From contig NOWV01000119.1 of assembly GCA_003344405.1 (NCBI GenBank), positions 124,001-188,000 on the forward strand: a stretch of 64,000 nucleotides of DNA. The letters run 5' to 3'. The DNA is from Trichoplax sp. H2. Lineage: Eukaryota > Placozoa > Uniplacotomia > Trichoplacea. Positions 13,681-25,737 of this stretch are shown piece by piece (position 1 is the stretch's first letter; each line of letters opens with the position of its first letter). The position numbers were made by a program, and so were the translations under genes. The notes below the pieces were generated by a model, which saw only the letters and a program-made list of their open reading frames with translations, was not told the origin of the DNA and did not search any database.

Positions 13681-13995
13681 AAGCGATCATTTTTTTTTAA
13701 TTCTTATTAAAGTTGGCTAAATCTTCATTTATTTTTTAAAATTAAAAGAACCCGCTATTTTTCTGCATAATATTTTATCAACGCTAATATTGGAAATAAT
13801 TAAATTATAAGGTAGTTAAAATTAAATAAATCTTTTATAGCAGATTTAGATAGTACAAGGATACTATTGATCACAATGATATCTCTTTCTGTTATTGGTT
13901 ATCGTATGTATTTGATACTATTAGGCGATAGAATAAGACACTTTGTATGACAAGATAGTTACTTATGAAGGGATACAACTAGTGTCTTTATCATT

Positions 13996-15135
13996 CTAGC
14001 AATTGGATGTACAGCGCGATGAAATACTAGAACTTTCATCGTCATCTTTAAGCAGTGTATGCTCTTGGAAGCGATGGAATAAATTACGGAAATGATCAGT
14101 AACTCTTCTAAATAGTAGATAAAAGATTTGTTGCAGTCGCTGTCGAAAATATTGATTAAAAACACAAAAAAGTATAGGATTATATAAGCTTGTTAGGAGA
14201 AATGAAGTTTGCGATAGATGAACAAGATAGATGAGCACTCCTTTACTATGTTTATAAATTTTACTTAAATTTTGACGCTGAATAGTCATCCAAGCTAATA
14301 CTATAGTCCAAGGCAAAGCCAGTATCATAAAAGCAATGGTAACAAGAACCGCCATCTTAATAACATCACTGATATATTTACCAGGGTGCCTCGCTCGGCG
14401 TATTTGCTGTAGATGAGTTGGAATAGTTATATAGGGTAGTGCATAGGCTATCGTTCGTTTAAGTTCATTTTGATTATTTGGCATGATTTTTTTACTACGA
14501 AAAATCTGTGAATGGCGACGGCGATAGCGTAAACGAGTTATGAGGTATCCATAAGTATAAAACATAATAATTAACGGTACTATATATTGAGTGGTAATTA
14601 TGATGCCAGCATAAACTTGATTATAAGTGGAATTCTTATATTGGATAACTTCGCATGGAAGATGCATCTGAGGCACAGCAGTAATAATCTGGATAAAAGG
14701 GATCGACATTATTATTCCAATTATCCAAGTTATAATTATTATCAAATGTATATTTTTCTTTTTGGTGACCTTTCGATGAGGATGGATTACTGCGTTATAT
14801 CTTTCGATGCTCATTGCAGTTAGAGTTTGTGTTGCAGTAATATAAGTAATTAACTGGCATGGCCCAAAGAACTTGCAAACGATACGCAATGATGATATTG
14901 GCCAGTCTATGGATTCAAAGACGCCTAAAGCTATAGTATATATTAAAATTGATGCTGCACAAATGGCATCCGCAAGAGTCATATTGGCTATCAGATAATA
15001 TGTTGGTTTATGTAAAGTTTTAGTCGTACGTATGGTAATTAAGATAAATAAGTTACCAATAATTGCTACGCAAGAGAATGGAAAAAAAATCCCTATAAAA
15101 ATGGCGACATCATCAGTTGAATTCTTAATCGCCAT
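13996..15135 (-). CDS. intronless rhodopsin-like (class A) GPCR, probably peptide-type
   Basis: A complete single-exon frame of 379 residues starts at an ATG. It shows the class A landmarks in order. They are G27-N28 in TM1; LAD 54-56 in TM2; Trp78 in the first extracellular loop; Cys87 at the top of TM3 and its partner Cys161 in loop 2; I-E-R-Y 110-113 (DRY motif); P275 in TM6 within LPWT; and N319-P320 of TM7, here NPILF rather than NPxxY. Possible N-glycosylation sites are N5 and N168. The long third intracellular loop (about 200-258) is basic, and the C-terminal tail is Ser- and acid-rich. It would act at the plasma membrane through heterotrimeric G proteins. The loop and TM6 style resembles neuropeptide-type receptors, but the ligand cannot be told. 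Neighbouring repeats give no functional clue. Confidence 0.92.
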   Translation of the reverse strand: MAIKNSTDDVAIFIGIFFPFSCVAIIGNLFILITIRTTKTLHKPTYYLIANMTLADAICAASILIYTIALGVFESIDWPISSLRIVCKFFGPCQLITYITATQTLTAMSIERYNAVIHPHRKVTKKKNIHLIIIITWIIGIIMSIPFIQIITAVPQMHLPCEVIQYKNSTYNQVYAGIIITTQYIVPLIIMFYTYGYLITRLRYRRRHSQIFRSKKIMPNNQNELKRTIAYALPYITIPTHLQQIRRARHPGKYISDVIKMAVLVTIAFMILALPWTIVLAWMTIQRQNLSKIYKHSKGVLIYLVHLSQTSFLLTSLYNPILFCVFNQYFRQRLQQIFYLLFRRVTDHFRNLFHRFQEHTLLKDDDESSSISSRCTSNC

Positions 15136-17519
15136 GATAAATTAAGTAGCTTGATGATCCTACGCTACCGTATGTATTTGTATTAGTCAGGGTGTGAATA
15201 GTGATTTCTTTTACTTCTTTCCTTTCCTTGGCAGTTTGATCTTCAATCGACAATAGGTTATGATGAATAAGAGAAGAACCTGCAGGATTTTAAGTTTTGC
15301 TATATAAATTACCTACAAATATTAAACAAGAGATTAAAATTATATAATTTTCTACTTCCTTTTCTCTTGTAAATAAAAGCTTATATCGACAATAGATCGG
15401 ATAATCAAAAATAGTTAGGAAGCATTTTAAGTTTGAGAGTATAAATTACTTGCAAAATCGACTAAGAAATTAGAACTACTTTCTCTACCGCTTACTTCCT
15501 TGCAAATAAATCTCTACTCCATCAACTTTTCGTAGCCGTAAGTGATTAGGAAACGTTTTGATTACAGTATGAGTTCCAACGTGCTGATTACTAGTTTTGT
15601 AAAAATAGCTAATATCAAAAAGTAGAATGTAACAACTAATAAGTCTAAAGCTTATACTGCTATTTATATGATCTGGTCTAGATAAATCAAGCTAGGATAG
15701 TTATATTTATAAACTATATTACCAATTAGCGAACAATGACCGTATGTCTTTACTATAACTCTGTTTATTATTAGTATCAATAGAACATGGTAAATAATCT
15801 GCTGCTTCGTAAAGTAATAAATAATTTAATTAGGACTTGCAAAATAATTATAATTTCCATCGTACTCGTAAACAGAGATGATAGTGATGACAAACATTAT
15901 CCAATTTATGCTAGTATAACGAGAAAGAGACAAAGATTGAAGATAAATAGTTAATAATTCGATCAAATCGTTAATTAATGTAAATTATTGTCATTATACT
16001 GTAGTTAAAATAAATAGTAACAAACATCGATTACCTTAACGGCTATTCTGTTCCCTTGAATAATTTATAATACAAAATATTACCGCTATTTCTAGCCAGA
16101 GAATTTATCCGGAAGTAAATTAATTCGAAATTTCTGTAAAGTGTGTTATACAGCTTTATCTAATTCTAAAGACGTTGATTGCCAATGACATCAGCCAGAT
16201 TTCCGCTTACAGATCCCAAATCTTAAATAAAAGATCAATCTTAAATTATTTGTTATCTTGTTGATTAAATGCTTATCGTATACGTGTATGTATATTTGTT
16301 CTTTTCTTTATAAACTTGATTTATATACAGTATTTTTTATTTGAATCATAACCTCATATTAGTAATAATCTCATGAAAGCACTCGAAACTCTTTATTTGA
16401 GTTATTAATAAAGCATTATTTCATAAATTTGTTTGTATCTATTTCTTTATTGGTAAAGTGCAATAATATGCTGAATGAACTTGTAGAAAGTTGAAAATAG
16501 AATTAAGAAAGATTAATACGCTCATTTTAACGTAATATTTATCGTAAAAATAGCATAACGCTGTTCATCAAATATTTGCATCATTATCAAGCCGGATATG
16601 AGCCGTAAATCATGTCTTGTGTGATGTCTATAACTAATCTAAATATACGAAGCAGACATCTTTGAGTATGAATACCAAACATGAAAATGAACTCAAGTCA
16701 AACGATAATTTTACATCTCTAGTATAGCAGAGGCTTAGATGTATTCTAAAACAGTAAAATTTATTGTTAATCTTATTAATTCAGGTAGCAAATCGCCATT
16801 GCCGTACATATGCAGTGAATTGGATCATTTCTGAGTTCAATTATCTGAAGAAAATTGATTATTTTATAAACTAAGTAAGAACGAGTCTTTGTATCATAAT
16901 TACTTTTAATCAAATTATGTTTCTAAGATGGTGAGACATTACAACACTTATTTTTCAAGTTTTCAGACATGACGGTAATATCGTGGAAACAATCTTATCA
17001 TAACTTACAGGGTCATGACTCTGCTAGGCGGTACGAGTCATGACAGTACAATCGAACAGTTAACAATTATTAACTTCGTATTAGCAATAATGAGAAAACT
17101 GTATCAGTTGCATTCGATGTTTCATCTTTAGTGAGACATAATCATAACTTTTATATATTTAATCTATAGCACTTTTTGCTAGTCAAACAGAAATAAAGAC
17201 GAACACGCACTTAAATTCTACACTTGAACATCATTCGTAATTAAAATTCAAAATACCAAGGTCGCACAACATATCTCATTGCTGCTTGGAGATTCATCGC
17301 AATAGAAAATGTTCGCTTAGCCAAAGGAGAAGTAAGATTATATTACAAGAAATTTATACAAACATTAATATACTATAAAAGCAGGACATAAAACTCATTC
17401 TACGTCATAAAATTTAAGGAAGTATAGCCTATGCGGAATTTTAAAAATTCTTAACATTTGATATATTTGATATCGATATTTTCTTTTATACAATACTGCA
17501 CTACACAAATAATATCTCT
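15136..17519. other. intergenic, no gene seen
   Basis: AT-rich sequence between the start of the GPCR and the 3' end of the SNX14-like gene. No frame of interest and no obvious repeat array. It must hold the GPCR promoter, but no core element could be identified by eye. Confidence 0.5.
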
Positions 17520-20500
17520 TTAATTCTCAATTTCCGGAAAAATTTCAGTTATTAACGTATCCAGTAAAACATAAAGGAGCTATAAAAGAAGTGTATTTTA
17601 AAATTCATTAGCAATGCAGTGTTATCCAGTTATAATTCCTACGTGAAATAGAAAATACTGTTGAATAATTACCTGCCGGTTTAATTTGGGATACTGCAGC
17701 ATTTGAAATGCAATACCGACTCCATCACGATATTTCGATTTACCAATCCATTTTGGTAGAAGGTCTACATATATAATAGTTGGTGTGGGATTCATACATA
17801 GCGTTTATAATTATTACTCTATTTGCTGTATTGCTTTTTAACGCGATTTAATGTACATTTCAAAATATAGATTCTTTACCTGGAAGAAAGTTTATAAAAC
17901 GCTCAAACGCCTCAGTCTTTTTTGCCTCAATTTCAGCCTGTGTCCTATTTTAATGTCAAAATTAAAGCCGTGTCACTTAACTGAAAGATATATTGTAATC
18001 CTCACTTCCTTTATTGATATAAATTATAATAAATGTTTCATCATACTTTGGAGAATCCGGAGGACCGAAGATGGCATCTAAAAAGTTTATGAATTTAGTG
18101 GTTACAACGAATGTAAGTCACGGTATTTATTCATATGACGTTGGTTAAAAATAATTATCCACATGAGATATATAATACCTTGTAACAACTTGATTATAGT
18201 TACTTGGTAATACTCATTCTCCAGCTTCGCTAACCTTACCGTTATCAACCTAGGTTAAAGCATTTATTATACCAATAAATTTGAAGCAAACGAGGGATTT
18301 TAATTCGTGGCTATCACATATTTCTACTCCTAAATGTTTATTCAGCTATAACGTAATCTATTATTAGCTTACCTATCTAGAATATTTTCTAAAAGGCTGT
18401 CTGGTAAGGCTTTCAATACTAATAAAAGAAGTTTTGATATTCCACTGGCTTTAAATACGTGATGTGCTGCATTTTTTAATCATATTAAGAAATTAGCATT
18501 AATGCCAGCTTATCGCTTACTTTATTAAATATATATAGAAAATATATCAAAACTGAGCGCACCTAAGTAGATGAAGTAATCTGTCATCTTTGTGAACGGG
18601 ATTACTTTATTGTCTAAGAAAAATATGAAAGATTAGCCGGGCCATTTTGTATCTAAATCATAAAGCTCTATAGTAATAATGTTACCGTCTGACTCCTTCA
18701 CATCCTCGAAAGAGTGTCTGTGATAATAAATTACGTCAACGAAAGGACATTGGTATTTGTTAGATATTAAATTAAAGCTGCCAGGCAATTAAGCAATATT
18801 TACTATAGTTAAAAATGACTTCACAATTATAGCAATATTTAACAGCTGCGAAGGGCTGATTTTGCCTAGCTTACATTTGTAACAGATCACATAAGTCAAT
18901 TTCAGGCTCAGGAGCTAATTGAAACTGATTGATTAAAAGATATTGGTAAATGACACATAGGTAAACTGTTAATCAGAAATATTGTAATCTACTGACCTCA
19001 GGTACTTCTGTATCTTGTGATATACTTAGTCTATAACAGATGGAATAAAACATATTACGAACTGAATCGTGTATATTGCATGCTACAATTCATACACGGG
19101 TCGGCCATAATTGTTCAGCTAATGTTTTAATTGTACAACTTATGAGGTTTTCAACTGACCTCCCACTATCGTTGTCTGCTTCAATGGCCGTATGAGCGAA
19201 GTTCTGAAGGAAGATATCGATGGACTGCCCTTTCTATATGGCGTTAGTAATAATTGCAATAGTTATCATTTATTGTTATAAGAACGAATACATATTAATT
19301 AATGAAACTTAAAAATCTATTTACCTCCTTTTTAAACATTGTTGGGACCTGCTTGAAAAATTTATCTTGGAAGAAGTAAGCAATATGACATATTCCATTT
19401 CAGATGATAAATATTTGATTAAGATCTGGAAAAATAAGTAAATGATATTACCGTAGAGAGCAGTACCTGCTTTCTTAAGGATTACATCGGGTTCGAACAT
19501 GTGTTCGAATCTTTCATCAGGTGACAGAAATGCATATAGTAGACCACTTGATGTTAGGAAAGGCTTCGAACAAAGATCCTGATAAATAAACAGTTGGGTT
19601 ATGTGTACAGTTTTTTTACTGTAACGCACTGAAATATCCTTGTTAAAATATGCTACAACTCTAACTTGTAAATAGTGCTCCATGAACATTTTCCTAGATT
19701 CGAAAAATTCCCAGGATTTATTACTAAACGCTTTCCTGTTCGGTAATAAACTATCATCCAGATTCTCTGCAATTATAAACGTCTAAACTATGAGATTCAA
19801 ATATTATCAATAACATCTCTTCTGAATAGGAATATAAGTTACGATTATTTGCCTTTTGAAGTTACCTTCATGAAATTCCTTTAGCTTATTATGGAGAACG
19901 TAGAATTCCATCAATCCCCTACGAAAAATGATAGGATATACAAGCCTAATAAATACAACTATTTCCCTTATAAATGTAGGCCAATGACTTGAATCTTTAG
20001 GTTTAACTACAAATGCTTGCTTGTTGTCATACAAGCAACTACTTAATTAGCAATTTAAGGCCGCATAGTTGTGAACCTTCTGACAGTCCATGCACGCTCA
20101 TCAGCAGTATTGCCTGTTATCACATAAAAAGATAAACATGTTAAATGTGTACAGTCTGTTAACTTGTATGGTAATCTTAAATCGTACTGTCTTCCGATTC
20201 TTCTCTCCTTGAAACAGAAATGTGATAAGCAGAAATCTACAGAAAGATAAATACACCATGTCGTTAAATTATCAAGTTTGAAACATTGAAGTTTCCCAAT
20301 ATCAACGAGCAAATTGGTACCTGTCTTCCATTACTATCGCTTTTAACGGTTGCTTCAGGAACTTCGATAAACCACTTGCTTATGTCGTAATTCTGATCGA
20401 ATAATAACTCCGAAGCGTTGCTTTCAGACTTCTGTCTACCATAAACTGTTTCTCCAATTCCATCATGTGAATTGCTGTGTGAGCCAATTTCCTAAATATG

Positions 20501-23500
20501 TAATAAATCTGGCATAAATCTTGCTCCTGACATAATAACGTTAACGATGCGTAACTACTAGAATGGGATTATCTTTATCAATTACCACCTCTTTATCATC
20601 GATTATACTTGAACGGCTTGACCCTTCCACTATTTTCACAAGTTAAAATAAAGCATAACAAAAATTTGTGGTTAATATGATAGGTCAAAATAGTGTAATT
20701 ATAACATGTCCGTACCCAATCCGGGCATTGATTTTTTTTTAGAAGCTGGCATCTTGTGCGCTGAACTCTTCCTACCCCACGAAATTCTCTTATCCTTATT
20801 TTCATTAGTTTTTTGAGAAAATTTGATTTTGTAAAACTACAATAAAATATACAAACGCAAACGTATTATGAACTAAGAGACCGTCTAGATACTGCATGGA
20901 AAGCAACCCTTGTTGCTGTTGTAATTTTCATATTTGCAGCCGAACCCAATCCGATAGTACCTCTTCCGACTCATAAAAGTTTGGCAAATATACATTTTCT
21001 AATGTTGCCATTATGTATCCGTATGCACGATACAGCGGATTTGCTAAACGAATGTAAAGTAGCGCATCTTTCTTGTTGGCGATAAGCTTTTCTATTTCAG
21101 AGACGATACCTCGGGAACACGGAATTTTACTGGGAGCATCAGGCGCGAAATATTCTGCATATATTTGCAGAGCCTGTCTATTTATGTCTTCAATTTCATT
21201 CGATGCCGAATTTACTTTGGAACCGCGGTTAGTAAAATCCTCTATTGTATTGAGCAACAGTAATTTTATTAACATTGCACGTCACGAAATCTTTAATGCT
21301 ATAGATATGCAAGGACGGTTTGTAAGTCTAATCTTACCTACAGTCCTGCAAAAACTAACTAGATGAATGACGCCTCTTCGTTGCATAAATTTTTGAAAAG
21401 GAAATAACATCGTTGGCTCTGACATAGCTTTCTGCAAGGACGTATGGAAGGGCTAATAGGGAAAGAATAGGTCATAGATTAAAAATTAAAAAAGGTACTC
21501 AAAAAATTATGATGCATATGCGTTTACATGGCAGATCGATACAGTTTTCCTCTTTTGAAACGCTGATAGAATGGGCACTCGAGGTAAGTGAGAATCATCA
21601 GGACAATCGATCTATTTTATACGCCAAATTCAATATAGTTAATAAATGCATGGGAAGGAGCCTAACAGTTTGCTAAACATCGGTTGTCTAGTTTACCTTT
21701 GTTGGATCACAGAATGAATATATGGCTGTGTTGATTACATTCTACATCAAGTACATATGCATGAAATTGAAATACAACGAAAAAAGTTTTAGCTTAGCAA
21801 TTTACGATAGGAGGTAAGAATTCTTATCAATAACCTACACAACTTATGGCACTAAATAAAAATAAAATAATTTCATTTTGAATAAAAATTATTAATTATT
21901 ATAAACATGATATTTTGCGATCCATACCGGTTCAGATACAGTATGTAGAGCTTTATGCAAAATCGTGCAGCAAAAAATTTCTCTGAAGAGGGTACGAAGT
22001 GACCTTTACGAATTAGTAGATAGAGGTTACAGATTGCCATATATTCGGCGATGTCCAGTATTGAAAAATAATCAAATATGACAAGAGCAAGACTTCAACT
22101 AGTGTACCTGCAATTCTCTAGATCTGCGGGAATAACGATTGTTACGATTGAATTTGCTAGAGATCGTAAATAAAACACTTCTTTTTCTTTACTTCTCATG
22201 GCAACATGTAAATTCGGTCCCAATAAACGTAAAGTTTCTAATTCAAGATCTTTTTCATTACCATCGCCTATACATTAATTGTTGCGTATTAATTAAGTTT
22301 GACTGATAGTCAAATTTCAGCCTTTATACCCCACATAATTAGTTCTGCGGTGATAATGATAAATAAAGCATAGTCTTACAGAGCTGTTTTGCTTTCACAA
22401 ATACATCTAGTTGCTGAAATGAGGCCTTAAATACTTTTTCCATTAGTACTGAAGTTAAGTCGATCTAAAAGTGTTTGAAATTGTAAAGAAAATATAAAAA
22501 ATATCCGTCATTGCTGTACAAAAAATAAATATGCAGTAATCACAGAAGGTATACAGTAAAACTAGAGCATTTTATGCGATATTTTACCCTTATAGCTCTA
22601 ACGGTAAGGCTGGAAACAATAAATCGAATCGACTCTCTGATGCTGTTCACTAGGCCTTCATGAGAGCTGAATTGGCTACAAATAAATTGGATGGAATATG
22701 TTATTATACAAACATACTGCATTGTATGGTAGCTGTTGCAGATTATGATTGATGAAAGTATAGAACGTTATCTTGCTTCTACGGTAAAAGCATACCTGTA
22801 CCAATAATAGACATAATTCTCCAAAAGTAAATTGAAAAACTAGCAGTAGAACCACCGTTAGTGCAAAGAAATATTATGATGTAATTCAGTGTAAATATAT
22901 ACCGAGAAGCAGTTGCCTACCTCCGTTAAGGCATCATCGACTTTTTCCGTTACCGAAGTGTTTATCCAAGGCTATAAAGGGAATTGGCAAATGAGAAAGG
23001 AAATACGCATTACTACGATATCATTCAGGCACAAATTGTTGTAAAATATAGTGAGGTAGTTACGGATGTACGAATATAAATAATGATGGTGTCGTTTAAA
23101 ATTCACCTCTAGCTGGGAAACGGTTGACATGGGTCTAATGGTTAACAGAAATAGAATATTTTAATATCATGAGTAGGATGCAATGAAAGAATGTCTTTAA
23201 GCAGTTTGTATTGTGGTAAACAGTTTCATCAATTGGAATACAGAATTGTACAAGCACGTTAGCATACAATATGCATGAATGTAATAGACATGAAGGTTAA
23301 TTTTTGAACGTTTTTCATGATTAGGCTGGCTTCCATCATAACAATATTTAAGGATCAGAATACGAATGAATGTACGTATTCAATCCTATTTCTTTGCATA
23401 CCGATGCCTTCTGCAACCAGGGGTGTCACAAACTTTGCACACGCTACTATCGACTCGCTTTCTAGGCTATAGTTCAAAATATATGCCCAAATAGACAAAT

Positions 23501-24172
23501 TGAGTTGTTTTATCACCAGAATTGATAACAAAGATAATGCTATGCCAATTGCATCCACTGATATTAGGTTTACAATCATTATTTATTTTCCAAATATATA
23601 TATATATATATATATATTGTTCTAGGCGTATTAATCAAGGCTGCCAACATTGATCGCACTAAAAGGTATTGTACGCTTACCTTCTTCTTTCTCGTTAGCA
23701 TGATCACCTCAGTTAAATGTCGGTATGTGCTAGAGAAAGACGATGGAAAAGATAAATCAAGCATAGAAGGTGTGAATAATCATTTACGACAGCAAAAACA
23801 AGGAGTGAACAAGGTCAATATTTCTTGACTATGAAAGTTAATCAGTAGTTGTACTTTTAAGAGCATACCTGTAACATGATAGACTAGCATAAAATCCAAG
23901 CCCAGCGACCCATAAACCAATGAGTAGATGGATACGACTGTTTATATTATGAAGAAATGGACAACATTGTTATCCAATTGAAATTGAAAAGGAGCCAGAA
24001 AAATTGGAATCCAATTCAAATGGACAGCTCCATCCATAAAATTAGTGCTGCTTAATATTACTATTTATGTTTTTTAGTTGCCTTACATGGATAACGTAAA
24101 GGTTAGGAATAGCAACATGATAGCCACAAAAAGTAGGCCATCATGGATTTGGTTGCCATTCAGTAATACCAT
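17520..24172 (-). CDS. SNX14: sorting nexin-14-like protein (TM-PXA-RGS-PX-nexin C), 33 exons
   Basis: Exons, 5' to 3': 24087-24172, 23869-23937, 23681-23729, 23402-23466, 23107-23134, 22921-22971, 22796-22839, 22588-22675, 22380-22464, 22108-22267, 21928-21982, 21697-21741, 21528-21611, 21338-21431, 20961-21241, 20716-20836, 20586-20629, 20321-20491, 20188-20236, 20077-20113, 19866-19918, 19666-19766, 19467-19578, 19325-19365, 19160-19233, 18686-18717, 18563-18613, 18373-18418, 18179-18249, 18047-18077, 17880-17944, 17673-17764, 17520-17579. They sum to 2535 nt (844 residues); all phases agree. Two membrane segments (about 12-27, 31-50) precede a Cys/His cluster (CKVCDTPGCRRHR), PXA (about 100-275), RGS (about 304-428), PX (about 484-657; EFYVLHNKLKEFH, then FLSPDERFE) and nexin-C (about 672-844). 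SNX14 is an ER-anchored lipid-droplet/endolysosome tether in sterol and fatty-acid handling. Family assignment is strong; the exact start and weak donor AAG|GTTCAC (20077) are less certain. Confidence 0.9.
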
Positions 24173-24680
24173 ATTTCCACTTGATAGAGCATTGATCCTC
24201 GATGAGGAAGAAGTTGCTTCTACTGTAACCAATACCCCTGAAGTATTCACTCAACTTGAAACATCAAATAGTACTAGAATTGCAATAGAAAGAAGCCAAA
24301 TGAGCTTAAAACGCGATTTTATCCTAGCATCCACTCCAGTATCCAGAGGTAGGTGAATAAAACTCCAAGGTTACCTCATCACACCAGGCCGTTTAGGTCC
24401 ATCAAGCGCTTTTTAAGCGAGTCGCCGTACTATTGCATAAATATTAGAGAATCGTATGCCTCGTTAGATATAGTTCTACGCAGTACCCTAGACCTTCTCC
24501 GTCTCATCAGGTGTGCAAGGAACTCTACCGGACTCGCGGACGGACAGTCGAGTTGCAGACCATGGTGCATCCTTGTGTACGCTAGTGTACTGTACACGAT
24601 GACTACCTCTGTGGCTGTTTAGGAATACAGGACTACTACTGCTAGTACTGTACATTAGGTCCACGGACTGCTCAAAAAGC
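24173..24680. other. upstream region of the SNX14-like gene
   Basis: About 500 bp, less AT-rich than its surroundings near 24480-24560. It contains two palindromic ACTGTAC-type motifs (about 24584-24597 and 24645-24654). Short open frames on both strands have no recognisable product. Likely holds the promoter and 5' UTR of the SNX14-like gene, by position only. Confidence 0.4.
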
Positions 24681-25737
24681 AATTTTACCCTAGAGTAAAC
24701 TCTCATCTCCACTTCTACCTCACTCTTACTTTATAATATACTGCATATATGTATTCTAAAGCAAGAGTAGGGATGTGGCGATGTGCATTCTAACGTAAGA
24801 GTAGGGATATGGAGATGTGCATTCTAAAGTAAGAGTAGGGATATGGAGATGTGCATTCTAAAGTAAGAGTAGGGATATGGAGATGTGCATTCTAGAGTAA
24901 GAGTAGGGATATCGAGATGTGCATTCTAAAGTAAGAGTAGGGATATCGAGATGTGCATTCTAAAGTAAGAGTAGGGATATCGAGATGTGCATTCTAAAGT
25001 AAGAGTAGGGATGTGGCGATGTGCATTCTAGAGTAAGAGTAGGGATATCGAGAAGTGCATTCTAAAGTAAGAGTAGGGATATCGAGATGTGCATTCTAAA
25101 GTAAGAGTAAGGATGTGGCGATGTGCATTCTGAAGTAAGAGTAGGGATATCGAGACGTGCATTCTAAAGTAAGAGTAGGGATGTGGCGATGTGCATTCTA
25201 AAGTAAGAGTAGGGATATCGAGACGTGCATTCTAGAGTAAGAGTAGGGATATCGAGATGTGCATTCTAACGTTACAGTAGGGATATGGAGATGTGCATTC
25301 TAGAGTAAGAGTAGGGATATCGAGATGTGCATTCTAAAGTTAGAGTAGGGATATCGAGATGTGCATTCTAAAGTAAGAGTAAGGATGTGGCGATGTGCAT
25401 TCTGAAGTAAGAATAGGGATATCGAGATGTGCATTCTAAAGTAAGAGTAAGGATGTGGCGATGTGCATTCTAAAGTAAGAGTAGGGATATCGAGACGTGC
25501 ATTCTAAAGTAAGAGTAGGGATATCGAGACGTGCATTCTAAAGTAAGAGCAGGGATATGGAGATGTGCATTCTAAATTAAGAGTAGGGATATCGAGACGT
25601 GCATTCTAAAGTTAGAGTAGGGATATCGAGATGTGCATTCTAAAGTAAGAGCAGGGATGTAGAGATATGCATTCTAAAGTAAGAGTAGGGGATGAGGAGG
25701 TGGGAGTTTTAGGGTAGAATTTATTCTATCCTAAAAC
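24681..25737. repeat. 34-bp minisatellite (about 28 copies) flanked by inverted repeats
   Basis: From about 24748 to 25690 a 34-bp unit, gtgcattctaaagtaagagt then agggatatcgagat, repeats about 28 times. The last ten bases come in three main forms: gatatcgaga, gatatggaga and gatgtggcga. The left flank (24681-24733: ttttacccta, aaactctcatctcc, ctcactcttacttta) is the imperfect reverse complement of the right flank (25674-25723: taaagtaagagtagggg, gaggaggtgggag, ttttagggtagaa). The array thus sits between inverted repeats of about 50 bp. The right end also has a near-perfect hairpin (25706-25737, 15-bp arms, 2-base loop). This suggests a non-autonomous foldback or MITE-like element with an amplified interior. 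Confidence 0.85.

Larger units (their letters stand above)
7374..13995. other. AT-rich intergenic region, repeat-filled
   Basis: About 6.6 kb without a recognisable gene. Short frames show no domain. Much of it is covered by diverged tandem and dispersed repeats, listed separately at 7860-8345, 11120-11680, 11890-12860 and 13035-13680. Confidence 0.5.

Noticed and set aside
17851-18081. Plus-strand 76-codon frame
   Set aside because: Lies opposite two well-supported exons of the nexin-C domain of the SNX14-like gene.
21514-21678. Plus-strand frame with an apparent GTAAGT donor
   Set aside because: The minus strand here carries an in-phase SNX14-like exon (21528-21611) that links the PXA and RGS parts.
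24280-24350. Extra minus-strand membrane-like exon (KLIWLLSIAILVLF) upstream of SNX14-like exon 1
   Set aside because: No in-frame ATG and no donor of the right phase to join the next exon. It may be an alternative isoform but cannot be supported.
24078-24356. Plus-strand 92-codon frame
   Set aside because: It overlaps on the opposite strand the first coding exon of the SNX14-like gene, which has correct phase and a fitting membrane segment.
24748-25690. CRISPR-like look of the 34-bp regular array
   Set aside because: Units are contiguous with no unique spacers, and the host is an intron-rich eukaryote. It is a minisatellite.
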